64,000 nucleotides of DNA from Actinomadura atramentaria DSM 43919 (GCF_000381885.1 NZ_KB907219.1:124001-188000); one strand, 5' to 3'. Counted from the stretch's first letter, positions 34,901 through 44,644 are shown. Notes: generated by a model from the sequence alone, not told the origin. Program-made: numbers and translations.

Positions 34901-35743
34901 TCAGCCCGCGTCGCGGCGCCGCAGGTAGCGCTCGAAGTCGCGGGCGATGGCGTCGCCGCTGGCCTCGGGCAGGTCGGTGGCGTCCTTCTGCTCCTCCAGC
35001 GTCCGCACGTACTCGGCGACCTCGGAGTCCTCCTCGGCCAGCTCGTTGACGCCGTTCTCCCAGGCGCGCGCCTCCTCGGGCAGCTCGCCCAGCGGGACGG
35101 TGATGTCCAGCAGGTCCTCCACCCGCCGCACCAGTGCCAGCGTCGCCTTCGGCGACGGCGGCTGCGCGACGTAGTGCGGCACCGCCGCCCACAGCGACAC
35201 GGTGCTCAGGTCCGCCGCCGCGCACGCCTCCTGCAGCACGCCGAGGATGCCCGTCGGGCCCTCGTAGCGCGTCGGCTCCAGGCTCAGCGCCGCGACCAGC
35301 CCCGGCTCGGACGCCGACCCCGTCACCGGCACCGGCCGGGTGTGCGGGGCGTCGGCCAGCAGCGCGCCGAGCAGGACGACCCGCCCCGCGCCGAGGCCGG
35401 TCATGAGGTCCACCAGCTCCGCGCAGAACGACCGCCACCGCATGTTCGGCTCGATCCCGTGGACCAGCACCACGTCGCGGCCGCCGGGCAGCCGCGCCCG
35501 CGTCACCCGCGTCGTCGGCCAGACGATGCCGCGGCTCTCCCCGTCGGTCAGCTCGACCGTGGGCCGCGTCACCTGGAAGTCGTAGTAGTCCTCGGGGTCC
35601 ACCTCGGCGACCGGGACCGACTCCCACGCCGCCGCGAGGTGCCGCACGACCCCGCTCGCGGCCTCGCCCGCGTCGTTCCACCCCTCAAAGGCGGCGACGA
35701 CGACGGGATCGACCAGTTCAGGCACGCTCTCCCGCTCGACCAC
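34901..35743 (-). CDS. PAC2 family protein
   Basis: 280 residues. Contains DPVVVAAFEGWNDAGEAASG at the start and LGALLADAPHTRPVPVTGSA in the middle, typical of the PAC2 family of proteasome assembly chaperone-like proteins, which actinobacteria keep although their 20S proteasome uses intrinsic propeptides. Function in bacteria is unclear. The GTG at 35743 is preceded by AAGGAGG at good spacing. The proteasome genes are in this same window about 20 kb away but not linked in an operon. Confidence 0.88.
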   Translation of the reverse strand: MVERESVPELVDPVVVAAFEGWNDAGEAASGVVRHLAAAWESVPVAEVDPEDYYDFQVTRPTVELTDGESRGIVWPTTRVTRARLPGGRDVVLVHGIEPNMRWRSFCAELVDLMTGLGAGRVVLLGALLADAPHTRPVPVTGSASEPGLVAALSLEPTRYEGPTGILGVLQEACAAADLSTVSLWAAVPHYVAQPPSPKATLALVRRVEDLLDITVPLGELPEEARAWENGVNELAEEDSEVAEYVRTLEEQKDATDLPEASGDAIARDFERYLRRRDAG

Positions 35744-35918
35744 GCGCTGCCTCCTTCCGACGTCGGGTACAGCGTCACCGGACGGCGCGGTATTTCCGGG
35801 AACCCTGGCCCGCGCAAGATCGGTTGAGGGCCAGCCTACGTCCTCGCGGGGAGGCCCACCCCTCCGTCGCGCGGCCGGGCGCCGGACCGGCCCGCGCGGC
35901 GGGAGGCGGCCGGCGTCG

Positions 35919-36383
35919 TCAGCGCTTGCCGCCCTCGGTGGTGTGGACGATCAGGACGTCGCACGGCGACCGGTGCGACAGGTTCGCCGGCACCGACCCG
36001 AGCAGCCGCCCGGCGAGGCTGTTGAGCCCCCGGTTCCCGACGACGACGAGGTCGGCGGCGCGGTCCTTGGCGATCCCGGAGATGACGTCCACGGCGTCGC
36101 CCTCGACCGCGATCTCCTCGATGTCCTTGGCGCCCGCCGCGACGGCCCGCTCGCGCGCGGCGCGCAGCGCGTCGTCGGCCGGGGTCGAGCCCTGCACCTT
36201 GTAGGCCAGGTCGCCGAGCCGGTCGGCGGCGTTCAGCCGCTCCCGCTCGGGCATCGGGCTGTAGGCGGACGCGAGCAGCAGCGTGGCGCCGGTGGCGGCG
36301 GCGAGCTGGGCGGCGCGGTCCACCGCCCGGAACGAGGTCGACGAGCCGTCGGTGCCGACGAGGATGGTGCGGTACGCGCTCAT
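35919..36383 (-). CDS. Universal stress protein (UspA family)
   Basis: 154 residues from the ATG at 36383, which has AAGGAG five bases upstream and gives the family start SAYRTILVGTDGSSTSFRAV. ATP-binding motif near the end: VVGNRGLNSLAGRLLGSVP, matching GxxGxxG-(9)-GS of nucleotide-binding Usps, then SHRSPCDVLIVHT. Cytoplasmic, probably induced by stress or hypoxia in actinobacteria. The frame continues upstream to 36494, but that part has no family similarity. A 12-bp palindrome overlaps its ribosome binding region. Confidence 0.92.
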   Translation of the reverse strand: MSAYRTILVGTDGSSTSFRAVDRAAQLAAATGATLLLASAYSPMPERERLNAADRLGDLAYKVQGSTPADDALRAARERAVAAGAKDIEEIAVEGDAVDVISGIAKDRAADLVVVGNRGLNSLAGRLLGSVPANLSHRSPCDVLIVHTTEGGKR

Positions 36384-36390
36384 GCCGCTC

Positions 36391-36402
36391 CTTACCGGTA
36401 AG
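36391..36402. promoter_or_regulatory. Palindrome CTTACCGGTAAG upstream of the universal stress gene
   Basis: Perfect 12-bp palindrome 7 bases upstream of the ATG, overlapping the AAGGAG ribosome binding site. As DNA it could be a repressor site; as RNA it would hide the ribosome binding site in a small hairpin. Lies in the divergent region with metH. Confidence 0.45.
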
Positions 36403-36531
36403 TAGTCTGGGAGGGGCACGTTATCGGTCCCATGCCCGGTACGCCACGGTCTGGGCGACATGATCGGGTGACCCGCGTCGCGCTCGCTTCTCAAAGCGTG
36501 GACGGCCCGCGAGGACGCGCCGCCGCCCGGC

Positions 36532-36537
36532 TATGGT
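36532..36537 (+). promoter_or_regulatory. -10 element of metH
   Basis: TATGGT eight bases before the metH ATG. No good -35 element is seen 16-18 bases upstream. The position implies a leaderless mRNA, which leaves no room for a 5' riboswitch from this start. Confidence 0.4.
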
Positions 36538-36545
36538 GGGGCACC

Positions 36546-39500
36546 ATGAGCACTCCCAGCACCCCGTCTTTGCGTCAGGCCCTGAAACAGCGCGTCGTCG
36601 TGGCCGACGGGGGCATGGGAACGATGCTCCAGGACGCCGGGCCCACCCTCGACGACTTCGAGGGCCACGAGGGCTGCAACGAGATCCTCAACGTCACCCG
36701 GCCCGACATCGTCCGCTCCGTCCACGCCGCCTACTTCGAGGCGGGCGTCGACTGCGTCGAGACCAACACCTTCGGCGCCAACCTCGGCAACCTCGGCGAG
36801 TACGGCATCACCGACCGGATCTACGAGCTGTCGGAGGCGGGCGCGCGGCTGGCCCGCGAGGTCGCCGACTCCTTCGCCACCCCCGACCGGCCCCGGTACG
36901 TCATCGGCTCGGTCGGCCCCGGCACCAAACTGCCGACGCTCGGCCACATCACCTTCGCCGAACTGCGCGACGCCTACCAGCGCAACGTCGAGGGCCTGAT
37001 CGCGGGCGGCGCGGACGCCGTCCTGGTGGAGACCTGCCAGGACCTGCTGCAGGCCAAGGCCGCGCTGATCGGCGCGCGCCGCGCCATCGACGCCGCGGGC
37101 GCCGACACCGTCCTCATCGGCCAGGTCACCATCGAGCAGAACGGCGCGATGCTGATGGGCTCGGAGATCGGCGCCGCGCTCACCGCGCTGGAGCCGATGG
37201 GCATCGACCTGATCGGGCTGAACTGCGCCACCGGCCCCGCCGAGATGAGCGAGCACCTGCGCTACCTGTCGCGGCACGCGCGCATCGGCCTGTCGTGCAT
37301 GCCGAACGCGGGCCTGCCGGAGCTGACGTCCGACGGCGCGCGCTACCCGCTGACGCCCGCCGAGCTGGCCGACGCCCACGACACCTTCACCCGCGAGTTC
37401 GGGCTGTCGCTGGTCGGCGGCTGCTGCGGGACGACGCCCGAGCACCTGCGGCACGTCGTCGAGCGGGTCCGGGGCCGGGAGATCGCCGAGCGCGACCCGC
37501 GCCCGGAGGCGGGCGCGTCGTCGCTGTACCAGCACGTCCCGTTCCGGCAGGACACGTCCTACCTGGCGATCGGGGAGCGCACCAACGCCAACGGCTCCAA
37601 GGCGTTCCGCGAGGCGATGCTGGAGCGGCGCTGGGACGACTGCGTCAAGATCGCCCGCGACCAGGCCCGCGACGGCGCGCACATGCTCGACCTGTGCGTC
37701 GACTACGTCGGCCGCGACGGCGTCGCGGACATGCGCGAGCTGGGCTTCCGGTTCGCGACGGCGGCGACGCTGCCGATCGTGCTGGACTCCACCGAGGTCG
37801 ACGTCATCGTCGCCGGGCTGGAGACCCTCGGCGGCCGGGCCGTCATCAACTCGGTGAACCTGGAGGACGGCGACGGCCCCGACTCGCGGATGGCGCGGCT
37901 CATGCCCGCCGTCAAGGAGCACGGCGCGGCCGTCATCGCCCTGACCATCGACGAGCAGGGCCAGGCCCGCACCGCCGAGAAGAAGGTCGAGATCGCGTCC
38001 CGCATCATCGAGATGCTGACCGGCACCTGGGGGATGCGCGTCGAGGACATCATCGTCGACACCCTCACCTTCACCATCGGCACCGGCCAGGAGGAGTCGC
38101 GCCGCGACGCCCTGGAGACCATCGAGGCGATCCGGGGGCTGAAGGCCCGCTACCCCGACGTGCAGACCACCCTCGGCCTGTCCAACGTCTCGTTCGGCCT
38201 GAACCCGGCCGCCCGCATCGTGCTGAACTCGGTGTTCCTGCACGAGTGCGCCGAGGCCGGGCTGGACTCGGCCATCGTCCACGCGTCCAAGATCCTGCCG
38301 ATGGCGCGCATCCCTGAGGAGCAGCGGCAGGTCGCCCTCGACCTGGTGTACGACCGGCGCGGCGACGGCTACGACCCGCTGCACCGCTTCATGGAGCTGT
38401 TCGAGGGCGTCGACACGGCCGCGATGAAGGCCGACCGCGCCGCCGAGCTGATGGCCCTCCCGCTGTGGGACCGCCTCAAGCGCCGCATCGTCGACGGCGA
38501 GCTCGACGGCCTGGGCGCCGACCTGGACGCGGGCCTGGCCGAGCGCCCCGCCCTCGCCATCGTCAACGAGGTCCTGCTGGACGGCATGAAGACCGTCGGC
38601 GAGCTGTTCGGGTCCGGCGAGATGCAGCTCCCGTTCGTCCTGCAGAGCGCCGAGGTCATGAAGACCGCCGTCGCCTACCTCGAACCCCACATGGAGAAGT
38701 CCGACGACGGCGGCAAGGGCCGCATCGTCCTGGCGACCGTGAAGGGCGACGTCCACGACATCGGCAAGAACCTCGTGGACATCATCCTGTCCAACAACGG
38801 CTACGAGGTCGTGAACATCGGCATCAAGCAGCCGATGAACGCGATCCTGGAGGCCGCCGAGAACGAGCGCGCCGACGTCATCGGCATGTCCGGCCTGCTG
38901 GTGAAGTCCACGGTCGTCATGAAGGAGAACCTCCAGGAGCTGAACGCCCGCGGGCTCGCCGGCCGCTGGCCCGTCCTGCTCGGCGGCGCGGCCCTGACCC
39001 GCGCCTACGTCGAGCAGGACCTCGCCGAGCTGTACGAGGGCGAGGTCCGCTACGCCCGCGACGCGTTCGAGGGCCTGCGGCTGATGGACGCGTTCATGGC
39101 CGTCAAGCGCGGCGAGGAGGGCGCGACCCTGCCGCCGCTGCGCGAGCGGCGCGTCAAGAGGGGCGCGACCCTCAAGGTCACCGAGCCCGAGGAGATGCCC
39201 GCCCGCTCCGACGTCGCCCTGGACAACAAGGTCCCCGCGCCGCCGTTCTTCGGCGACCGGATCGTCAAGGGCATCCCCCTCGCCGACTACGCGGCGTTCC
39301 TCGACGAGCGCGCCACCTTCATGGGGCAGTGGGGCCTCAAGCCCGCGCGCGGCGGCGACGGCCCGAGCTACGAGGAGCTGGTCGAGACCGAGGGCCGTCC
39401 GCGGCTGCGGATGTGGCTGGACCGCGTCCAGACCGACGGCCTGATCGAGGCCGCCGTGGTGTACGGCTACTTCCCGGCCGTCAGCGAGGGCGACGACCTG

Positions 39501-40022
39501 GTCGTCCTCAACGCCGACGGCTCCGACCGCGAGCGGTTCACCTTCCCGCGCCAGCGCCGCGACCGGCACCTGTGCCTCGCGGACTTCTTCCGGCCCCGCG
39601 ACTCCGGCGAGACCGACGTCGTGGCGTTCCAGCTCGTCACGGTCGGCTCCCGCATCGCCGAGGCCACCGGCGAGCTGTTCGCCAGGAACGCCTACCGCGA
39701 CTACCTCGAACTGCACGGGTTGTCGGTGCAGCTCACCGAGGCGCTGATGGAGTACTGGCACGCCCGCATCCGCTCGGAGATCGGGTTCGGCGCGGAGGAC
39801 TCCGAGGACGTCTCGGACTTCTTCAAGCTCGGCTACCGGGGCGCGCGCTACTCCTTCGGCTACCCCGCCTGCCCGGACCTGGAGGACCGCGCCACCCTCG
39901 TGCGGCTGCTGCGGCCCGAGCGGATCGGCGTGACCCTCACCGAGGAGCTGCAGCTCACCCCCGAGCAGTCGGCGGACGCGATCGTCGTCCACCACCCCGA
40001 GGCGAAGTACTTCAACACCTGA
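36546..40022 (+). CDS. metH: Cobalamin-dependent methionine synthase MetH
   Basis: 1158 residues with all four modules. The homocysteine domain has VVVADGGMGTML and zinc ligands Cys227, Cys293 and Cys294 (NCATG, GGCCGTTPEH). The methyltetrahydrofolate domain has IGERTNANGSKAF and DLCVDYVGRDG. The cobalamin domain has GDVHDIGKNLVDIIL, with the cobalt-ligating His at about residue 737. The C-terminal reactivation domain has YGYFPAVSEGDDL and RYSFGYPACPDLED. It makes methionine from homocysteine. With icmF this is the second B12 enzyme in the window. No cobalamin riboswitch is visible upstream. Confidence 0.97.
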   Translation: MSTPSTPSLRQALKQRVVVADGGMGTMLQDAGPTLDDFEGHEGCNEILNVTRPDIVRSVHAAYFEAGVDCVETNTFGANLGNLGEYGITDRIYELSEAGARLAREVADSFATPDRPRYVIGSVGPGTKLPTLGHITFAELRDAYQRNVEGLIAGGADAVLVETCQDLLQAKAALIGARRAIDAAGADTVLIGQVTIEQNGAMLMGSEIGAALTALEPMGIDLIGLNCATGPAEMSEHLRYLSRHARIGLSCMPNAGLPELTSDGARYPLTPAELADAHDTFTREFGLSLVGGCCGTTPEHLRHVVERVRGREIAERDPRPEAGASSLYQHVPFRQDTSYLAIGERTNANGSKAFREAMLERRWDDCVKIARDQARDGAHMLDLCVDYVGRDGVADMRELGFRFATAATLPIVLDSTEVDVIVAGLETLGGRAVINSVNLEDGDGPDSRMARLMPAVKEHGAAVIALTIDEQGQARTAEKKVEIASRIIEMLTGTWGMRVEDIIVDTLTFTIGTGQEESRRDALETIEAIRGLKARYPDVQTTLGLSNVSFGLNPAARIVLNSVFLHECAEAGLDSAIVHASKILPMARIPEEQRQVALDLVYDRRGDGYDPLHRFMELFEGVDTAAMKADRAAELMALPLWDRLKRRIVDGELDGLGADLDAGLAERPALAIVNEVLLDGMKTVGELFGSGEMQLPFVLQSAEVMKTAVAYLEPHMEKSDDGGKGRIVLATVKGDVHDIGKNLVDIILSNNGYEVVNIGIKQPMNAILEAAENERADVIGMSGLLVKSTVVMKENLQELNARGLAGRWPVLLGGAALTRAYVEQDLAELYEGEVRYARDAFEGLRLMDAFMAVKRGEEGATLPPLRERRVKRGATLKVTEPEEMPARSDVALDNKVPAPPFFGDRIVKGIPLADYAAFLDERATFMGQWGLKPARGGDGPSYEELVETEGRPRLRMWLDRVQTDGLIEAAVVYGYFPAVSEGDDLVVLNADGSDRERFTFPRQRRDRHLCLADFFRPRDSGETDVVAFQLVTVGSRIAEATGELFARNAYRDYLELHGLSVQLTEALMEYWHARIRSEIGFGAEDSEDVSDFFKLGYRGARYSFGYPACPDLEDRATLVRLLRPERIGVTLTEELQLTPEQSADAIVVHHPEAKYFNT

Positions 40023-40043
40023 CCGTCGCGAGAGGTGAACCCC

Positions 40044-40727
40044 GTGCCGCGTTCCACCGGGCCGCAGGCCGTCCTGTTCGACATGGACGGCCTGCTCGTC
40101 GACTCCGAGCGGCTGTGGCTGGAGGTCGAGGAGGAGACCGTCGCCCGGCTCGGCGGGACGTGGGGCGAGGAGCACCAGCGGGCGCTCATCGGCGGCTCGC
40201 TGGACCGCGCCGCCGTCTACATGCTGGAGCTGACCGGCGCGGACGTCCCGCCCGAGCGGATCGGCGACTGGCTGCTGGAGGGCATGATCACGCGGCTCGG
40301 CGCGGGCGTGCCGCTGCTGCCGGGCGCGCGGGAGCTGCTGGCGGAGGTCCGCGCGGCGGGCGTCCCGGCGGGCCTGGTGTCCTCCAGCTACCGGTGCCTG
40401 ATCGAGGCGGCCCTGGACGTGATCGGCCGCGAGCACTTCGCGGTGACCGTCGCGGGCGACGAGGTCGCGCGCACCAAGCCCGACCCCGAGCCGTACCTGA
40501 CGGCGGCGGCGCGGCTCGGCGCCGACCCGGCCGCCTGCGTGGCGCTGGAGGACTCGCCGAACGGCCTGGCGGCGGCGGAGGCGGCGGGCTGCGCGGTGGT
40601 CGCGGTGCCCTCGGTGCTGCCGATCGCGGCTGCGCCGGGACGGACGGTGGTGGCGTCGCTGCACGACGTGGACCTGGACCTGCTGCGCTCGCTCGTGGCG
40701 GACCGCCCGCGCACGCCCGTCTCATGA
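40044..40727 (+). CDS. HAD-superfamily phosphatase
   Basis: About 227 residues. HAD motif I AVLFDMDGLLVDSE (two catalytic Asp), motif II Ser in LVSSSYR, motif III Lys in RTKPDPEPYL and motif IV ALEDSPNGLAAAEAAGC. Resembles beta-phosphoglucomutase-like small-molecule phosphatases with an alpha-helical cap; substrate unknown. GTG at 40044 has AGAGGTGA upstream at good spacing; a GTG at 40035 overlaps that site. It starts 21 bases after metH and is probably co-transcribed. Confidence 0.9.
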   Translation: MPRSTGPQAVLFDMDGLLVDSERLWLEVEEETVARLGGTWGEEHQRALIGGSLDRAAVYMLELTGADVPPERIGDWLLEGMITRLGAGVPLLPGARELLAEVRAAGVPAGLVSSSYRCLIEAALDVIGREHFAVTVAGDEVARTKPDPEPYLTAAARLGADPAACVALEDSPNGLAAAEAAGCAVVAVPSVLPIAAAPGRTVVASLHDVDLDLLRSLVADRPRTPVS

Positions 40728-40936
40728 TCGTTTCGTGTCCGGTGCGAGACCGTCCGGTGACCTGACCGTTATTTTTTGGGTTATGTCCTAACTTGCATCC
40801 CAGGAGTCCGCTCCGGGACGCATCCCGCCGGAGGATGAGGCCGCGCCGGACGCGAACCGTCCCTCCGGAGGATCATCCCGGCCGCATACGGTGTGAAGAT
40901 GGGGAGAAGCGGCACCGTACGGAGTGAGGGACCGAA

Positions 40937-41368
40937 ATGAGCCACGCAGCCATCGACGCCGTCTGCTACGGCGTGACGATCCTCGGGCTGGTCATCAGCT
41001 GGGCGCTGTACCGCCGCCGGGGCGCGGCGACGGCGCTGCGGGGCGTGTCCCTGTCGCTGGTCCCGGCCGCCGCGGCGCTCACGAACGTCACGGGCTTCTT
41101 CCTCGGCCTGGCGTTCAACCCGATCCGCTGGCTGGGCGTCGGCGCGGCCGGGCTGGCCGCGGTGCTGTACCTGACCTCGGGCGCGATGCTCAGCCGCCGC
41201 GCGGGCGGCGACGACGCGCCGGCCGGGGGCGGCGGTGGCGGCGGCGGCAAGGAGCGCCGCCGGGAGGGCGGCGGGCGGGCGGTGGAGTCCCCGCGTCAGC
41301 AGGCCGCGCCGGTCGACCCCGACCTGGCCGACATCGAGGAGATCCTGCGCAACCGCGGCATCAAGTAG
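40937..41368 (+). CDS. Small membrane protein of unknown function
   Basis: 143 residues. Three hydrophobic helices in the first 90 residues (around AVCYGVTILGLVISWALY, SLVPAAAALTNVTGFFLGL and WLGVGAAGLAAVLYLTSGAM), then a Gly-run (eight Gly) and a charged tail ending DLADIEEILRNRGIK. No domain recognised; the C-terminal DxxEIxxxLxxRGI pattern looks conserved in character. ATG at 40937 follows GTGAGGGA. The 209 bases upstream contain an AT-rich patch (TTATTTTTTGGGTTAT, 40768-40783), unusual here, that may hold the promoter and end the preceding unit. Confidence 0.75.
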   Translation: MSHAAIDAVCYGVTILGLVISWALYRRRGAATALRGVSLSLVPAAAALTNVTGFFLGLAFNPIRWLGVGAAGLAAVLYLTSGAMLSRRAGGDDAPAGGGGGGGGKERRREGGGRAVESPRQQAAPVDPDLADIEEILRNRGIK

Positions 41369-41847
41369 CCGCACGGCCCGTCAAGGGCCCAAGTCAGAGC
41401 GCGCTTCCGCCGGGCGGGGGCGCGTTCGGCGTTCCGGGGCGGGGCGCCGCCGCCGGTCCGGTGGGCGGCGCCCGATCGCGTGCTTCTTCCGTCGCAGGTC
41501 GCCGGGCAGAGGACGGTTGATATCGGATCGGACTCGGATCGGTAAAGCTTGCTGTCCACGGCCTGCTCACGGCCGAGTGGGGTTCGCGTCGAACGTACTA
41601 TTCGGGCGATTTGTCTGTGACGCCGCGCATGCGCGTGTGCCCGAGATGACGACGAGATCACAAGTCAGAAACGGGTACTGGCGCCAGTCGTCGCACCGAT
41701 GGACAGTCGTGCTCGAAGCACTAGGTTTCCCTCCGGCAAACACTGGCGTAACGGGCATGGGCGGCAACGGACGATCTCCGCCGCCGACCGGCCCCCGCCG
41801 GCGGCGGCAGGGCCGAACCAGCGGCCGGACGGTAGGAGGTATGGAGC
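41369..41847 (+). other. Long gene-free leader before peptide transporter operon 2
   Basis: About 480 bases with no supported gene. It is AT-richer than its surroundings between about 41510 and 41760. Candidate promoter elements are TTGATA (41518-41523) and TACTAT (41596-41601), but I cannot pair them confidently. A GC-rich hairpin (nine-bp arms CCGCCGCCG/CGGCGGCGG, 41778-41807) lies 27 bases before the ribosome binding site AGGAGG and may shape translation of the first permease. No known riboswitch recognised. Confidence 0.5.
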
Positions 41848-42849
41848 GTGACCGCACCCATGGAGGTGTCCGGTTCGGAGGCCGAGGCGCAGCCCGAAGC
41901 CGTCCTGGCCGGAGTCGAGGCGAACAAGATCCAGGGCCGTTCCCTGGGCCAGATCGCCTGGCTGCGGCTCAAGCGCGACAAGGTCGCCCTGGGCGGCGGC
42001 GTCGTGGTGGTCCTGCTGATCCTCATGGCGATCTTCGCGCCGTGGATCACCAAGCTGCTCGGCCATCCCCCCAACGAGTTCCACCAGGACCTCATCGACC
42101 CGACGCTCGGCGGCCCGCTGAAGCCGTGGGGCGGCGCCAACGGCGACTACCTGTTCGGGCTGGAGCCGGGCAACGGCCGCGACCTGTTCAGCCGCATCGT
42201 CTACGGCGCCCGCGTCTCGCTGCTCGTCGGCTTCCTCGCGACGCTGGTGTCGGTGCTGATCGGCACGATCTTCGGCGTCATGGCCGGCTACTTCGGCGGC
42301 TGGGTCGACTGGATCATCGCGCGGCTCATGGACGTCTTCCTGGCGTTTCCGCTGCTGATGTTCGCCATCGCGATCGTCGGCGTCCTGCCCGACAAGCTCG
42401 CCGGGCTGGAGGGCAACGGCCTGCGCATGGCGATCCTGATCTTCATCATCGGCTTCTTCGGCTGGCCCTACATCGGCCGGATCGTCCGCGGCCAGACGAT
42501 CTCGCTGCGCGAGCGCGAGTTCGTCGACGCGGCGCGCAGCCTGGGCGCGCGCAGCCCGTACATCCTGTTCCGCGAGCTGCTGCCGAACCTCGTCGCGCCG
42601 ATCCTGGTCTACGCGACGCTGCTCATCCCGACGAACATCCTCTTCGAGGCGTCGCTGTCGTTCCTCGGCGTCGGCATCAGCCCGCCGACGCCGGCATGGG
42701 GGAGCATGCTCACCGACGCGATCCGGACCTACCAGATCGCTCCCTATTTCGTGGTCATCCCGGGTCTGGCGATCTTCGTCACGGTCATGGCCTTCAACCT
42801 GTTCGGCGACGGTCTGCGGGACGCTCTCGACCCGCGGAGCAACCGCTGA
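41848..42849 (+). CDS. Peptide ABC transporter permease, OppC/DppC type, operon 2
   Basis: 333 residues. N-terminal domain LGQIAWLRLKRDKVALGGG, six helices, periplasmic YLFGLEPGNGRDLFSRIVYG, coupling loop EFVDAARSLGARSPYILF and end LFGDGLRDALDPRSNR. GTG at 41848 follows GTAGGAGG. It is the first gene of its operon, before the binding protein, which is unusual because OppC normally follows OppB. Confidence 0.93.
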   Translation: MTAPMEVSGSEAEAQPEAVLAGVEANKIQGRSLGQIAWLRLKRDKVALGGGVVVVLLILMAIFAPWITKLLGHPPNEFHQDLIDPTLGGPLKPWGGANGDYLFGLEPGNGRDLFSRIVYGARVSLLVGFLATLVSVLIGTIFGVMAGYFGGWVDWIIARLMDVFLAFPLLMFAIAIVGVLPDKLAGLEGNGLRMAILIFIIGFFGWPYIGRIVRGQTISLREREFVDAARSLGARSPYILFRELLPNLVAPILVYATLLIPTNILFEASLSFLGVGISPPTPAWGSMLTDAIRTYQIAPYFVVIPGLAIFVTVMAFNLFGDGLRDALDPRSNR

Positions 42850-42892
42850 TCCCCCGCTGGAACCTCCCATGCTCAGTAGCGAAAGGGTATTC

Positions 42893-44644
42893 ATGAAAAG
42901 CCGTTCGAGAATCCTGGCCGCATCGTCGGCCGGGCTCCTCGCCCTGGGCCTCCTCGCGGCCTGCGGCGGCGACGACAAGGACTCCGGCAGCGGCGGCGCC
43001 GGCTTCAACGCCGCCGTCGACAAGGTCGTCAACCCTTCCGACAAGAAGGGGGGCGTGCTGAAGATGGCGATCAGCAGCGACATCGAGTCCACGGACCCGG
43101 GCAACATGTACTACGCCTGGTCCACGAACTTCGTGCGGCTGTACTCGCGGATGCTGCTGACCTACCCGTCCAAGCCGGGCGACGAGGGCCGCAAGCCGTC
43201 CCCCGACCTCGCCGAGGCGCTGGGCGTGCCGAGCGACGGCAACAAGACCTGGACCTACAAGCTCAAGCACGGCCTCAAGTACGAGGACGGCACGGAGATC
43301 AAGGCCAAGGACATCAAGTACGCGGTCGCGCGCACCTTCGACCGCAGCGTCCTGCGCAGCGGCCCGAGCTACTTCGCCGACATGCTCGACGCGTCGGGTT
43401 ACAAGGGTCCGTTCAAGGACAAGAACCTGGACCACTTCAAGGGCGTCAGCACGCCGGACGACTACACGATCGTCTTCCACCTGAAGAAGCCGTTCGCCGA
43501 GTTCAACGAGCTGGTGAACTTCTCCGGCCAGACGGCCCCGGTCCCGCAGGACAAGGACAAGGGCGACCGCTACGGCCTGCACCCGGTCTCGTCGGGCCCG
43601 TACAAGTGGCAGGGCGACTACCAGCCCGGCAAGGGCGGCACGCTGGTCCGCAACGACCAGTGGGACCAGAGCACCGACGAGAACCGCAAGCAGCTCCCGG
43701 ACCAGGTCCAGATGATCTCCGGCCTGAACGCCGAGGAACTCGACAACCAGCTCCTCAAGGGCGAGATCCAGATCGACCTCGCGGGCTCGGGCGTCCAGGA
43801 CAACGCGCGCAAGACGATCCTGACCGACCCGAACATGAAGGCCCAGTCGGACGACCCGAACGGCGGGTTCCACTGGTACATGCCGATCGACACCACGGTC
43901 ATCCCCAACATCGAGTGCCGCAAGGCGCTGATCTGGGCGGCGGACCGCGACGCGATGTGGCGCGCCTACGGCGGTGACATCGGCGGCGAGCTGGCGACCT
44001 CGATCATGCCGCCGGACGTCACGGGCCGCGAGAAGGGCACGGACTACTACACCAAGGCCGAGACCGGCTACCACGGCGACGTGAACCAGGCCAAGGCCGC
44101 CCTCGCCAAGTGCGGCAAGCCCAACGGCTTCGAGACCACGATGATCTACCGCGAGGACCGGCCGAAGGAGAAGGCGACGGCCGTCGCCCTCCAGCAGGCG
44201 GAGTCGCGGGTCGGGATCAAGCTGAACCTCAAGGGCTACCCGGCCAACACCTACACCACCGACCAGATCGGGTCCCCGGACTTCAACAAGAAGAACAACG
44301 TGGGCCTCGGCACCTTCGGCTGGCTGTCGGACTGGCCGACCGGCTACGGCTTCCTCTGGGCGCTGACCGACTCGCGCGCCATCCTCCCGAGCGGCAACAT
44401 CAACATCTCGGAGATCAAGGACGCGCAGATCGACAAGTGGTGGGACGAGTCCCTCACCCAGACCGACCCCGCCGCCCGCGCGAAGCTCTACAACCAGATC
44501 GACGACCGCTTCCGCGCGGAGGCGGCCGTGATGCCGAACGTGTACGCCAAGTCGCTGCTGTTCCGCCCGAGCGGCCTGACGAACGTGTTCTTCCACAAGG
44601 GCTTCGGCATGTACAACTACTCCACTCTCGGCGTGGCCAAGTAG
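42893..44644 (+). CDS. Peptide ABC transporter substrate-binding lipoprotein (SBP family 5), operon 2
   Basis: 583 residues. Signal MKSRSRILAASSAGLLALGL then LAAC, lipidated Cys at about residue 24. Family 5 landmarks: GGVLKMAISSDIESTDPGNM, LKHGLKYEDGTEIKAKDIKY, FHLKKPFAEFNELVNF, HPVSSGPYKWQGDYQPGK and CRKALIWAADRDAM. The ATG at 42893 follows AAAGGG; an earlier ATG at 42869 would spoil the signal peptide. The codon use is markedly rich in AAG/GAC, fitting high expression. A 19-bp hairpin follows the stop. Confidence 0.94.
   Translation: MKSRSRILAASSAGLLALGLLAACGGDDKDSGSGGAGFNAAVDKVVNPSDKKGGVLKMAISSDIESTDPGNMYYAWSTNFVRLYSRMLLTYPSKPGDEGRKPSPDLAEALGVPSDGNKTWTYKLKHGLKYEDGTEIKAKDIKYAVARTFDRSVLRSGPSYFADMLDASGYKGPFKDKNLDHFKGVSTPDDYTIVFHLKKPFAEFNELVNFSGQTAPVPQDKDKGDRYGLHPVSSGPYKWQGDYQPGKGGTLVRNDQWDQSTDENRKQLPDQVQMISGLNAEELDNQLLKGEIQIDLAGSGVQDNARKTILTDPNMKAQSDDPNGGFHWYMPIDTTVIPNIECRKALIWAADRDAMWRAYGGDIGGELATSIMPPDVTGREKGTDYYTKAETGYHGDVNQAKAALAKCGKPNGFETTMIYREDRPKEKATAVALQQAESRVGIKLNLKGYPANTYTTDQIGSPDFNKKNNVGLGTFGWLSDWPTGYGFLWALTDSRAILPSGNINISEIKDAQIDKWWDESLTQTDPAARAKLYNQIDDRFRAEAAVMPNVYAKSLLFRPSGLTNVFFHKGFGMYNYSTLGVAK

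Noticed and set aside
36403..36545. Cobalamin or SAM/SAH riboswitch before metH
   Set aside because: The likely -10 element is 8 bases before the ATG and no conserved B12-box or junction pattern can be read, so there is no leader to hold one.
36531..40664. Very long minus-strand open frame opposite metH
   Set aside because: It mirrors the metH frame codon for codon and has no motifs or ribosome binding site; a GC-driven shadow.
41235..42896. Long plus-strand open frame overlapping the small membrane protein and the OppC gene
   Set aside because: Arg/Pro-rich translation with no family similarity; it is a shifted frame of the real permease and leader.
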